Assembly: GCA_002428015.1 (NCBI GenBank) | Contig: DIZW01000124.1 | Coordinates: forward strand, 500 to 64,499 | DNA from: Oxalobacteraceae bacterium UBA6018 | GTDB taxonomy: Bacteria > Pseudomonadota > Gammaproteobacteria > Burkholderiales > Burkholderiaceae_D | Reading direction: 5' to 3' | Length of the DNA stretch: 64,000 bases | Shown: positions 16,935 to 26,157 of the stretch, in pieces | How positions within the stretch are numbered: position 1 is the first letter of the stretch | Layout of the letters: each line of letters starts with the position of its first letter | Translations under genes and position numbers: made by a program | The notes under the pieces: model-generated | Seen by the model: the letters and a program-made list of their open reading frames with translations, nothing else | What the model was told of the DNA's origin: nothing | The model's database searches: none

Positions 16935-19076
16935 ATGAGTACCCCATTTACCCATTCCGTCGTCCAGTGTCTGACCGCGATCGCGCAGCACCATGGACTG
17001 CAGGTCAATCCCGAACGCTTGATCGAACAGTACGCGCTGGGCACCGAGGAGCCCACCGCCAGCCTGCTGCAGCGCATGGCGTCGGACATAGGCCTGCGTG
17101 TCAAGACCGACAAGCTGAATTGGGCCTCCCTGCTGGCCCAGGGCGGCGTGTTCCCGCTGATGGCGCGCCTGGCCAACGGTAACGGCGTGATCGTGGTCGG
17201 GGTGCGCAACGAGGGCGCCGACCGCGTCGCCATCCTCGATCCGACCCAGGACAAGTCGGGCGTGATCCTGGTCGACCGCGAGCAGTTCTGCTCGCGCTGG
17301 AACGGCGAGGTCGTGTTCATGAAGCGCGAGCATTCGCTGACCGACCTGAATCAGCCGTTCTCGCTGCGCTGGTTCATTCCCGAGATCCTCAAGCAGAAGG
17401 CCGCCTTCCGCGACATCGCCCTGGCCGCGATGGCCATGAACTTGCTGGCGCTGGCCTCGCCGATCTTCTTCCAGCTGGTGATCGACAAGGTGCTGGTGCA
17501 CCAGAGCGCCTCGACCCTGTGGGTGCTGGGCGTGGGCGTGGTGATCGCGATGATGTTCGATTCGCTGTTCGGCTACCTGCGCCAGATGCTCACGCTGTCG
17601 GCCACCAACAAGATCGACATGCGCCTGACGCGGCGCTGCTTCGCCCACCTGATGTCGCTGCCGATCGACTATTTCGAGACCACCACCGCCGGCGTGGTCA
17701 CGCGCCACATGCAGCAGCTCGAGCGCATCCGCAGCTTCCTGACCGGGCGCATGTTCTTCACCGTCCTGGACTCGACCGCGCTGCTGATCTTCCTGCCGAT
17801 CCTGTTCACCTATTCGGTCAAGCTGGCGATGATCACCCTGATGTTCACCCTGGCCATCGCGGCCGTGGTGGGCGGCATGGTGCCGACCTTCCAGCGCCGC
17901 CTGAACGAGCTGTACTCGGCCGAGGGCAAGCGCCAGGCCATGCTGGTCGAGACCATCCATGGCATGCGCACCGTGAAGGGGCTGGCGATCGAGCCGACCC
18001 AGCGCAAGGACTGGGACCAGCGCTCGGCCGAGGCGATCACCATGCACTTCCGGGTCGGGCGCATCTCGATCACCGGCAACGCGGTCACCGATTTCCTCGG
18101 CAAGCTGCTGCCGGTGGTGATCATCGTGGTCGGCGCCCAGGGCGTGTTCGACCAGACCCTGACCGTGGGCGCGCTGATCGCCTTCCAGATGCTGGCCGGG
18201 CGGGTGGTCGCGCCGCTCATCTCGATCGTCGGCCTGGTCAACGAATACCAGGAGACCGCGCTGTCGGTGCGCATGCTGGGCGAGGTCATGAACCGCGCGC
18301 CGGAAGGGCGCATGGGCGCCGGCGGCCTGCGTCCGCAGCTGGCCGGCGAGATCCGCTTCGAGGACGTCACTTTCCGCTATCCGGGCGCCAGCAACACGGC
18401 GCTGGACCGCACCACCTTCACCATTCCGGCCGGCGCGGTGGTCGGCATCGTCGGGCGCAGCGGCTCCGGCAAGACCACCCTGACCAAGCTGATACAAGGG
18501 ATGTACTCGGTGCAGGAAGGCCTGGTGCGCTTCGACGGCACCGACGCGCGCGAGATCGACCTGGCCCACTTGCGGCGCCAGGTCGGCATCGTCATGCAGG
18601 AGAACTTCCTGTTCCGCGGCAGCGTGCGCGAGAACATCGCCGCCACCCGGCCCGACGCCACCTTCGAGGATATCGTGGCCGCGGCGGACGCCGCCGGCGC
18701 CTCCGAGTTCATCGAGCGCCTGCCGCAGGGCTACGACACCCTGCTCGAGGAGAACGCCTCCAACCTGTCGGGCGGCCAGAAGCAGCGCCTGTCGATCGCG
18801 CGCTCGCTGCTGGCGCGCCCGCGCGTGCTCATCCTCGACGAGGCGGCCAGCGCGCTCGACCCCGAGAGCGAGGCGATCTTTATCCGAAACCTGTCGCGCA
18901 TTGCGGTTGGCCGCACTGTCGTGATGATCTCCCACCGCCTGTCGACCCTGGTCAACGCCGATGCCATCCTGGTGATGCAGCAGGGGCGCCTGGTCGACAG
19001 CGGCCGTCATGAGGAACTGCTGTCCCGATGCGAGACCTACCAGACTCTATGGAACCAACAAACAAGCCACCTGTGA
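16935..19076 (+). CDS. Type I secretion system permease/ATPase (HlyB-like, with C39-like domain)
   Basis: This 713-residue inner-membrane ABC exporter has an N-terminal C39-peptidase-like domain (about 1-130), six predicted membrane helices between 155 and 425, and an ATPase domain. Walker A GRSGSGKTT is at 507-515, signature LSGGQ at 611-615, Walker B VLILDE at 631-636, then the H-loop ISHR. In true C39 peptidases the catalytic Cys lies in a DCG motif. Here only the later, non-catalytic Cys (C12 in VVQCLTAIAQHHG) remains, so the domain should bind rather than cleave substrate, as in HlyB. It overlaps the HlyD gene. The giant repeat protein at 20550-26024 converges on this pair and is the most likely substrate. 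Confidence 0.93.
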   Translation: MSTPFTHSVVQCLTAIAQHHGLQVNPERLIEQYALGTEEPTASLLQRMASDIGLRVKTDKLNWASLLAQGGVFPLMARLANGNGVIVVGVRNEGADRVAILDPTQDKSGVILVDREQFCSRWNGEVVFMKREHSLTDLNQPFSLRWFIPEILKQKAAFRDIALAAMAMNLLALASPIFFQLVIDKVLVHQSASTLWVLGVGVVIAMMFDSLFGYLRQMLTLSATNKIDMRLTRRCFAHLMSLPIDYFETTTAGVVTRHMQQLERIRSFLTGRMFFTVLDSTALLIFLPILFTYSVKLAMITLMFTLAIAAVVGGMVPTFQRRLNELYSAEGKRQAMLVETIHGMRTVKGLAIEPTQRKDWDQRSAEAITMHFRVGRISITGNAVTDFLGKLLPVVIIVVGAQGVFDQTLTVGALIAFQMLAGRVVAPLISIVGLVNEYQETALSVRMLGEVMNRAPEGRMGAGGLRPQLAGEIRFEDVTFRYPGASNTALDRTTFTIPAGAVVGIVGRSGSGKTTLTKLIQGMYSVQEGLVRFDGTDAREIDLAHLRRQVGIVMQENFLFRGSVRENIAATRPDATFEDIVAAADAAGASEFIERLPQGYDTLLEENASNLSGGQKQRLSIARSLLARPRVLILDEAASALDPESEAIFIRNLSRIAVGRTVVMISHRLSTLVNADAILVMQQGRLVDSGRHEELLSRCETYQTLWNQQTSHL

Positions 19077-20413
19077 GCGGCGACGCCGGCTCCACCGGCA
19101 CCGTGATCGAGTTCCTGCCCGACGCGGACGAGATCGAACGCAGCCCGCTGCCGCCCTACCTGCGCATCACCCTGCACACGCTGATGGCGGCGCTGGTGGT
19201 ATTCATCGTCTGGGCCAGCGTGTCCCGGATCGACACGGTGGTGATCGCGCGCGGACGCCTGATCAATCCGCAGCAGAACATCGTGGTGCAGCCGATGGAG
19301 ACCGCGGTGGTGCAGACGGTGAACGTGCGCGTCGGCCAGGTGGTCAAGAAGGGCGAGGTGTTGGCCACGCTCGACCCGACCTTCGCCCGCGCCGACGAGG
19401 ACCAGCTGCGTTCGCGCCTGCGCAGCCTTGACACCGAGTCGCGCGGCCTGGAGGCCGAGCTGACCGGCGCGACTGGCGCGGCCGGCAAGGAATCGCAGGG
19501 CGGCGACGCCAAGCTGCAGGCGGAGCTGTCGAGTGAACGCCAGGCCAACTACAAGGCCCAGGTGAGCAAGCTGCGCGAGGCGGTCGAGCATTCCAAGGCC
19601 ACCCTGGAAACCAATAAGCGCGACCAGGAAGGGCTGGCCCTGCGCCTGAAGTCGCTGCAGGAGGTCGAGCAGATGTACGAGACGCTGGTGGCGCAGAATT
19701 TCGGCGCGCGCCTGCACCTGCTCGAAGCGCGCGACAAGCGCCTGGACGTGCAGCACACGCTGGAGATGACGGTCAGCCGCCAAACCGAGGTGCAGCGCGA
19801 GCTGGGCGCGGCCGAGGCGGAGCTGTCGGCGTTCCAGAAGAGCTGGCGCCAGAAGCAGATGGAGGAGCTCCTGACGACCACGCGCGACCGCGATTCGGTC
19901 AACGAGCAGCTGGCCAAGGCCGACAAGCGGCGCCAGCTGGTGACCCTGGTGGCGCCGGCCGACGCGGTGGTGCTGGAGGTCGCCAAGCTGTCGCCGGGTT
20001 CGGTGGCGCGCGAGGCCGAGACCTTCTTCACCCTGGTGCCCACCGGCGGGACCATGGAGGCCGAGGTGCAGATCGACGCGGTCGACGTGGGCTACGTGAA
20101 GGTGGGCGACAAGGCCGAGATCAAGTTCGACGCTTTCCCGTTCCAGAAGCACGGCAGCCTGAAGTCGACGGTGCGGCTGATCACCGAGGACGCCTTCAAG
20201 CGCGAGAACGTGCCGGCCAGCGGCGGCGGCGAGGCCTACTACCTGAGCCGTCTGACCCTCGGCCCGGAGCGCCTGAAGAAGCTGGGGCCGCGCGAGCGCC
20301 TGCTGCCGGGCATGACCTTGAGCGCCGAGATCGTGGTCGGCAAGCGTACCGTGATGTCCTACCTGCTGTGGCCATTGACCAAGGCGATGGACGAGTCGAT
20401 CAAGGAGCCTTGA
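19049..20413 (+). CDS. HlyD-family type I secretion periplasmic adaptor
   Basis: The protein is 454 residues from the ATG at 19049; an in-frame ATG at 19028 would add seven. It has a short cytoplasmic tail, one membrane helix (ITLHTLMAALVVFIVWASV) and the HlyD N-terminal barrel half (GRLINPQQNIVVQPMETAVV). A long coiled coil rich in Gln/Glu/Arg/Leu follows over about residues 110-290. The C-terminal barrel contains LVAPADAVVLEVAKLSPGSV and VGDKAEIKFDAFPF. It links the ABC exporter to a TolC-like outer-membrane channel. No tolC homologue is in the window, so the channel must be supplied from elsewhere. It overlaps the ABC gene by 28 bases. Confidence 0.93.
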   Translation: MEPTNKPPVSGDAGSTGTVIEFLPDADEIERSPLPPYLRITLHTLMAALVVFIVWASVSRIDTVVIARGRLINPQQNIVVQPMETAVVQTVNVRVGQVVKKGEVLATLDPTFARADEDQLRSRLRSLDTESRGLEAELTGATGAAGKESQGGDAKLQAELSSERQANYKAQVSKLREAVEHSKATLETNKRDQEGLALRLKSLQEVEQMYETLVAQNFGARLHLLEARDKRLDVQHTLEMTVSRQTEVQRELGAAEAELSAFQKSWRQKQMEELLTTTRDRDSVNEQLAKADKRRQLVTLVAPADAVVLEVAKLSPGSVAREAETFFTLVPTGGTMEAEVQIDAVDVGYVKVGDKAEIKFDAFPFQKHGSLKSTVRLITEDAFKRENVPASGGGEAYYLSRLTLGPERLKKLGPRERLLPGMTLSAEIVVGKRTVMSYLLWPLTKAMDESIKEP

Positions 20414-20462
20414 CGGCGCGCGGCGCGCGTCTGCGCCGGCCGCACCCACAGTCCCCATACAG

Positions 20463-20501
20463 AAACGCCGCTGGAATCGCGATCGCGACCAGCGGCGTTT
20501 T
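20463..20501. terminator. Bidirectional terminator between secretion genes and giant repeat gene
   Basis: An inverted repeat AAACGCCGCTGG ... CCAGCGGCGTTTT surrounds a 14-base loop. It lies 49 bases after the hlyD-like stop and 49 bases beyond the stop of the converging repeat gene, with A-tract and T-tract on either side, so it can act in both directions. Confidence 0.85.
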
Positions 20502-20549
20502 CACATTCCCGGGTGGCGCCGGCGCGCAGTGCGGCGCCCGCCGCACCGC

Positions 20550-23500
20550 CTAGCGCAGCGCCAGCACCCCATCTTTCCACTGCCATTGGACGCCGTCGGC
20601 CAATCCGAGCGGACGCACCGCCTCCGACGATTGCGCCGGCGGGGCCGGGACGTACTGCCCGATCGCCTCGGCCAAGCGGCTCACTTGCGCCGTCAGGCCC
20701 GTGGTCGCGAACCAGACGTCGGCCACCGCGTGGCTGGCGCCCTGGGTGTCCTGCCAGCTCGAGATCAGGGCCGCCAGGTTGCCCTGGTCCTTGGCCGTGC
20801 CGGTTTGCGCCGCCAGCGACACGCTGGCGACGCCGAGCGAGGCCAGCGAGTGCAGTTCGCCCGCCTCGCTGATGCCGTCGCCGTTGCGGTCGACCCACAC
20901 CTGCAGGCCGGCGTAGTTGGCGTCGGCCGCGCTGATGATGCCGTCCCCGTTGCTGTCCTGGGCCGCCAGGGCCGCGTAGCCGTTGGCGGCGCGTGCGCCG
21001 CCGGGCAGCACCGTGGCGCTGCCGAACAGCTCGGAGCCGTCGTCGATGACGCCGTTGCCGTTGCGGTCCAGCGCGAGCAGGCCATCGGCCGGCGAGACCC
21101 AACCGGTACGCACCGGCTGGCCGTTGGCGTACAGGTCGAACACGACGCCGTCCGCGCGCGCCAGCGTGCGCACGCCATCGCCGTTCAGGTCCAGCACGAG
21201 CGGGGTGGCGTAACGCGCCGAGGCCGGGTTCAGGGCCATGGTCTGGGCCACGGTCATCGCCGCCACCTGGGCGTCACTGAACGCGGCAATCTGCGCCAGG
21301 CTGAGCGCGGCCAGGTCGGATGTGGCGAACGCGCCGATCTGGCTGGTCGTGAGCGCGCCGAGCTGGCTGACCTTGAGGGCCGCCGCCTGGGTCGGCGTGA
21401 GCGCCGCGATCTGGGTGCTCAGCACCAGCGGCACCTGCACGCTGGTCAAGGCGCTGACCTGCATGGCGCTCAGGGCGGCGAATTCGGCCGTCGTGAGCGC
21501 GCCCAGCTGGTCGACCGAGAACGTGGCGACCTGGCTGGCCTTGAACGCGGCGAGCTGCGCCAGGCCGAACTGCGCCACCTGGGCGTTGGTCAGCGCGGCG
21601 ACCTGGCCGAGGCTGAGCGCCGCCACCTGGGCGGGCAGCAGGCCGCTGCTCTGGCACGTGGTCAGGGAGCCGATCTGGTCGGCGTTAAGCACGGCCAGCT
21701 GGGTGAGCTTGAGGGCGTTCAGCTGGGCGGTGGTCAAACTGCTCACCTGCGGCAGCGTCAGGCCGGCGATCTGGGTGGTGCCGAGGTAGCCGATCTGCGC
21801 CAGCGTGAACGCCTGCACCTGGGCGGTGGACATGGCGCCCATCTGGTCCGGGTCGAGCAGGGGCAGTTGCAGCGCGCTGAGCGCGGCCACCTGGGTATTG
21901 GTGAGCGCGCCGACCTGGTCGAGCGTGAGCATGGTGATCTCGGCGCTGGTGAGCACCTTGACCTGGGCCGCGGTCAAGGCCGTTATTTCACCCGTCGTGA
22001 GCGCGCCGAACAGCGCCGCCGGCATGCCCGCCAGCTGGGTGGCGGTGAGCGCTCCCACCTGGGCGCTGGTGAGCGCGGTGATCTGGTCGGTGCCGATGCC
22101 GCCCAGCTGCGCCAGGCTCAATGCCGCCACCTGGGCGGTCGTGAGCGCGGCGAACTGGCTGGTGCTGAGCACCGCCAGCTGGGTGCTGGTCAGCGCGGCC
22201 AGCTGGCGCGTGCCGAGTGCGGCCAGGTCCTGGGTTTCCAGCGCGGCGAGCTGGTCGAGCGTGAGCGCGGCCGCTTGCGCGCTGGTTAGCGCCGCCGCCT
22301 GGGCGCTGGTGAGGGCGGCCACCTGCGTGGTGGACAAACCCGCACTGACCTGGGCGGTCGACAGCGCCGCCACCTGGGTCGTCAGCAGGACCGCGAGCTG
22401 GCCGGTCGCCAGCGAAAGCAGCTGGGTTGAACTCAAGCCGGCCAGCGCGGCGCCGGCCAGGGCGTCCAGTTGCGCGCTGCCCAGGACCGCCAACTGGTCG
22501 GTGCCGAGGGCGCCCAGCTGGGCCGAGGTGAGCGCGCGGCTTTGCGCGGTGCCGAGCGCGGTCAGCTGGAAGGAGTTCAAGGCGGCGATCTGCGCCGTGC
22601 TCAGGCCAGCGGCCTGCGCGCTGGTCAGCGCCGCCATTTGGGCGCTCGACAGCGCCAGATTGACGCCGATGGCCGCCAGCGTGGCGGGCTTGAGCGCGGC
22701 CACCTGCGCGGTGGTGAGGGCCGTGACCTGGTCGGTGCTCAGCAGCGCGGCCTGGACCGAGGTCAGCGCGGCCGTCTGCGTGGTGCTCAACTGTACCAGT
22801 TGGGTGGTGCCTAGGCCGTACAGCAGTTGATCGGTGGTGAGCGCGGCGATGGCCGCGGTGCCCAGCACGGCCAGCTGGGCCGAGGTGAGCGCGGCGAACT
22901 GGCTGGTGTCGAAGCTGGCGATCTGGCGCGTGTTCAAGGCGGCGACGTCGCTCGTGACGAGTGCGGCGACCTGGCCGGTGCCGAGCGCCGCCACCTGCGC
23001 GGTGCTCAGCGCGGCCGCCTGGGCGGTCGTGAGGGAGGCCAGCTGGATGGTCGACAAGCCATCGTGCAACTGGTCGGTGCCCAGCGCGGCGATGGCGAGG
23101 GCACCGATCTGCGCGCCGACCAGCACGGCCAGCTGGCCGGTGGTGAGGGCGCCGGCCGACGCGCCGCGCAGGGCCGCCACTTGCGCGGTGCTGAACGCGG
23201 CCACCTGGCTGGTGGTCAGGCCGAGCGCGATCTGGCTGGTGGTGAGCGCCGCGACCTGGGCGCTGGTCAGCACCGCGATCTGGCCGGTGGACAGCGCCGC
23301 GATCTGGGTGGTGGTGATGGCGCCGGTCTGGGTGGTGGTCAGCGCGGCCAGGTCGGTGCTGGTCAGCGCCGCCAGTTGCGTGCTGCCGAAGCTGGCCAGC
23401 GCGGCGGTGGCGAGGCCGGCCGCCTGCAGGGCGCTCAAGGCGCCGACCTGCGCGGCCAGCAGCGCGCCGCCCTGGGCGGCGGTCATGCCGGAGAGCTGGG

Positions 23501-26024
23501 CCGGAACCAGCGCGGCCAGCTGGGCGCTGCTCAGGGCGGTGACGTTGTCGGTGCCGAGCGCGCCAAACTGGGCCGCGCTGAACGCGGCCAGGTCGGTGCT
23601 GGTCAAGCCGGCGACCTGCGCCGTGCCCAGGGCGCCCACCTGGAGCGTGGTGAGCGCGCGCGTTTGGGTCAGGGTCAGCGCGGCGATCTGGGCGCTCGAG
23701 AGCGAGGCCACGTCGTCGCTGCCCAATGCCGCGATCTGGCTGGCCTTGAGCGTGGCGAAGGTGGCCGGCGCCAGCGCGCCGAGCTGGGTGCTGGTGAGCG
23801 CGGCCGCCTGCGCGGTGGTGAACGCGGCGAGCTGGGTGACGGTCAGGGCGGCGATTTGCGCGCTGGTGAAGTAGCCCAGCTGGGTAGTGCCGATGGCGGA
23901 CAGCTGGGTGACCTTGAGCGCGGCGATGTCGGCGCTGGCCAGCGCCGCGGTCTGCGCAGCATCCAGGGCGGCGAACTGGCGCGTGCTCAACGCGCCGGCC
24001 TGGCTGGTGGTGAGCGCGGCGATCTGGGTCGTCAGGAAAGTCTGGAGCTGGGTGGTGGAGAAGGCCGCGAGCTGGGTCAGCTTGAAGGCGGCGATGACGG
24101 CCGTGCCAAGGGAGGCGATGCGGTCGCCGGCCAACGCGCCAATCTGCAGCGTGGTCAGGGCGGTGAGCTGGGTGGTGCCCAGCGCGGCCAGCTGGGCGCT
24201 GGTCAAGGCGCTGCTCTGCGCCGTGCTCAGGGACGCCAGCTGCTGGTTGGTCAGCGCCGCGATCTGTCCGGTGGCCAGGGTGGCCAGGGTGCCGGCGGCG
24301 AGCGCGCGCAGCTGGGCGGTGCGCAAGGCGGCGAAGTCGCGGGTCCCGATCGCCGCCAACTGCATGTCGGTGAGGGCGGCGATCTGGCGCGTGCTCATGG
24401 CCGCGGCCTGGGCGCTGGTGAGGGCGGCGATCTGGGCGGTGCTGACGGCGCCCAGCTGGGTCAGCGACAGCGCGCCGATGGCGGCGCTCGACAGGGCCAC
24501 CACGTCCGCGCTGGCGATGATGGCGATCTGGTCGCTGCCGAGCGCGGCGACCTGGCGCGTGCTGAGCGCGGCCAGCTGGCGTGTGGTGAGGGCCGCAACC
24601 TGGGCGGTGGAAAACAGCGCGACCTGGGCGCTGGTGAGGGCCGCCACCTGGGCCGCGGTCAGCGCGCCCACCTGGACGCTCGACAGGACCGCGATGTCGT
24701 CGCTCGACAGCGCCCCCAGGTTGGCTGCCTTGAGCGCGGCCAGGTCGGCGCTTTCCAGCGCGGCCACCTGGGCGGTGGTGAAGGCGGCGATCTGGCGCGT
24801 GCTCAGCGCCGCGGCCTGGGCGGTGGTCAGCGCGGCCACCTGGGCGGTGCTCAGCCCGGCGCCGATCTGGGCGCTGGTGAGCGCGCCGAGCTGGGTCAGG
24901 GTGAGGGCCGCCACGTCGGCGCTGGCCAGCGCGCCCACCTGGTCGGTCGTCAGGCTGGCCACCTGGATCGCGCTCAGGCCGGCCAGCTGGGTGCTGCTTA
25001 GGGTCGCGATGCTGGCGGTGGCGAGCGCGCGCAGCTGCGACGTGGCCAGCGCCGCGATCTGGTGGCTGGTGAACGCGCCGGTCTGGCTGGTGGTCAGGAC
25101 CGTGATCTGGCTGGTCGACAGCCCGGGGAGCTGCTTGACGGTCAGCGCGGCCAGCTGGCTGGTGCTCAAGCCCGCGCTGACGGCCGCGGTGGACAGGGAC
25201 GCCAGCTGGCCGGTGCTCAGCGCCGCGGCCTGGGTGGTGGTCAGCGCGGCCACCTGGGCGGTGCTCAGCCCCGCGCCGATCTGGGTGGTGGTGAGCGCGC
25301 CGAGCTGGGTCAGCGTGAAGGCCGCCAGGTCGGTGCTGCCCAGCGCCCCCACCTGGTCGGTCGTCAGGCTGGCCACCTGGACCGCGCTCAGGCCGGCCAC
25401 CTGCGTGCTGGCCAGGGCGGCGATGCCGGTGGTGCCGAGCGCGCGCAGCTGCGAGGTGGCCAGCGCCGCGATCTGGCGGCTGGTGAGGGCACCGGTCTGG
25501 CTGGTGGTCAGGGCTGTGATCTGGCTGGTCGACAGGCCTGGGAGCTGCTTGACGGTCAGCGCGGCCAGCTGGCTGGTGCTCAAGCCTGCGCTGACGGCCT
25601 CGGTGGACAGGGACGCCAGCTGGCGCGTGCTCAGCGCCGCGATGCTGGCCGTGCGCAGGGCCGCCAGCGTGTCCGTGCCGAGGGCGCCCAGCTGCGCGGT
25701 GGTGAGCACCAGCGCCTGGGTACTGGTCAAGGCGGCGGCCTGGCTGGTGGTCAGGCCGGCGGCGATTTGTTCGGTCGACAGGGCCGCGATCTGCGCCACC
25801 GTCATGACCTGGAGCTGGGCGCTGGTCAGGCCATCGGTGAACTGGCTGGTCGAGAGCGCGCGCACCGCGCCGGTCGTCAAGGCCCGCACCTGCGCCGTCC
25901 CGAGCGCCGCCAGCTGGCTGGTGTCGAGGGAGGCGATGTCGGCGCTGGTAATTTTCGCCGCCTGGGCGGTAGACAGGGCGGCGATTTGGGCGGTGGTCAG
26001 ATTGACGAACAGTGATGTTGGCAT
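20550..26024 (-). CDS. Giant octapeptide-repeat protein with C-terminal calcium-binding domain; candidate T1SS substrate
   Basis: This 1,824-residue protein starts MPTSLFVNLTTAQ after a strong AGGAG site. Residues about 8-1600 are roughly 200 copies of an 8-residue unit x-A-L-[TS]-[TS]-x-Q-[IVL], nearly all Ala, Leu, Thr, Ser, Gln and Val, with almost no charge, no aromatic residues and one Cys. The last 220 residues form a DxNxDG domain homologous to that of the protein at the left edge: LVLDLNGDGV, DRNGNGVIDD, DSNGDGIIS, DRNGDGIS. There is no N-terminal signal peptide and no RTX nonapeptide block, so export would use a C-terminal signal through the neighbouring HlyB/HlyD-like pair. The unit T-x-x-Q resembles a helix capping box, hinting at a solenoid of very short helices; a beta-solenoid is equally possible. 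An adhesin, matrix or surface-layer role is inferred only. Confidence 0.9.
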   Translation of the reverse strand: MPTSLFVNLTTAQIAALSTAQAAKITSADIASLDTSQLAALGTAQVRALTTGAVRALSTSQFTDGLTSAQLQVMTVAQIAALSTEQIAAGLTTSQAAALTSTQALVLTTAQLGALGTDTLAALRTASIAALSTRQLASLSTEAVSAGLSTSQLAALTVKQLPGLSTSQITALTTSQTGALTSRQIAALATSQLRALGTTGIAALASTQVAGLSAVQVASLTTDQVGALGSTDLAAFTLTQLGALTTTQIGAGLSTAQVAALTTTQAAALSTGQLASLSTAAVSAGLSTSQLAALTVKQLPGLSTSQITVLTTSQTGAFTSHQIAALATSQLRALATASIATLSSTQLAGLSAIQVASLTTDQVGALASADVAALTLTQLGALTSAQIGAGLSTAQVAALTTAQAAALSTRQIAAFTTAQVAALESADLAALKAANLGALSSDDIAVLSSVQVGALTAAQVAALTSAQVALFSTAQVAALTTRQLAALSTRQVAALGSDQIAIIASADVVALSSAAIGALSLTQLGAVSTAQIAALTSAQAAAMSTRQIAALTDMQLAAIGTRDFAALRTAQLRALAAGTLATLATGQIAALTNQQLASLSTAQSSALTSAQLAALGTTQLTALTTLQIGALAGDRIASLGTAVIAAFKLTQLAAFSTTQLQTFLTTQIAALTTSQAGALSTRQFAALDAAQTAALASADIAALKVTQLSAIGTTQLGYFTSAQIAALTVTQLAAFTTAQAAALTSTQLGALAPATFATLKASQIAALGSDDVASLSSAQIAALTLTQTRALTTLQVGALGTAQVAGLTSTDLAAFSAAQFGALGTDNVTALSSAQLAALVPAQLSGMTAAQGGALLAAQVGALSALQAAGLATAALASFGSTQLAALTSTDLAALTTTQTGAITTTQIAALSTGQIAVLTSAQVAALTTSQIALGLTTSQVAAFSTAQVAALRGASAGALTTGQLAVLVGAQIGALAIAALGTDQLHDGLSTIQLASLTTAQAAALSTAQVAALGTGQVAALVTSDVAALNTRQIASFDTSQFAALTSAQLAVLGTAAIAALTTDQLLYGLGTTQLVQLSTTQTAALTSVQAALLSTDQVTALTTAQVAALKPATLAAIGVNLALSSAQMAALTSAQAAGLSTAQIAALNSFQLTALGTAQSRALTSAQLGALGTDQLAVLGSAQLDALAGAALAGLSSTQLLSLATGQLAVLLTTQVAALSTAQVSAGLSTTQVAALTSAQAAALTSAQAAALTLDQLAALETQDLAALGTRQLAALTSTQLAVLSTSQFAALTTAQVAALSLAQLGGIGTDQITALTSAQVGALTATQLAGMPAALFGALTTGEITALTAAQVKVLTSAEITMLTLDQVGALTNTQVAALSALQLPLLDPDQMGAMSTAQVQAFTLAQIGYLGTTQIAGLTLPQVSSLTTAQLNALKLTQLAVLNADQIGSLTTCQSSGLLPAQVAALSLGQVAALTNAQVAQFGLAQLAAFKASQVATFSVDQLGALTTAEFAALSAMQVSALTSVQVPLVLSTQIAALTPTQAAALKVSQLGALTTSQIGAFATSDLAALSLAQIAAFSDAQVAAMTVAQTMALNPASARYATPLVLDLNGDGVRTLARADGVVFDLYANGQPVRTGWVSPADGLLALDRNGNGVIDDGSELFGSATVLPGGARAANGYAALAAQDSNGDGIISAADANYAGLQVWVDRNGDGISEAGELHSLASLGVASVSLAAQTGTAKDQGNLAALISSWQDTQGASHAVADVWFATTGLTAQVSRLAEAIGQYVPAPPAQSSEAVRPLGLADGVQWQWKDGVLALR
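21213..26009 (-). repeat. About 200 tandem 24-bp coding repeats with a 414-bp internal duplication
   Basis: The array encodes the octapeptides of the giant protein. Within it a longer segment is duplicated: the block encoding SAGLSTSQLAALTVKQLPGL occurs twice, with its DNA 414 bp (138 codons) apart (for example ctgcttgacg at 25131 and 25545). Copies occupy roughly 25208-25622 and 24793-25207. This shows growth of the array by unequal recombination of multi-unit blocks. Confidence 0.85.
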
Positions 26025-26157
26025 AGCGGTCTCCTGGTCCGACTATACCTGAGTGCGGCGTGATTAAAGCGTCGAAAAGAGTGTGATAATGGGGCCAGAT
26101 CGGCGCCAGATCGGCGCCATGCGGCCGCGCCGGCGGCAAAAACGGTATTATCGAGAC

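Noticed and set aside
21988..26139. A 1,383-codon open frame on the minus strand overlapping the giant repeat gene, and long plus-strand frames at 22827-25001 and 23887-26052
   Set aside because: They arise because the 24-bp repeat lacks stop codons in other frames. Their products are low-complexity shadows (GGERGQLGAG-like), with no ribosome-binding site or domain; only the 20550-26024 frame ends in a known domain.
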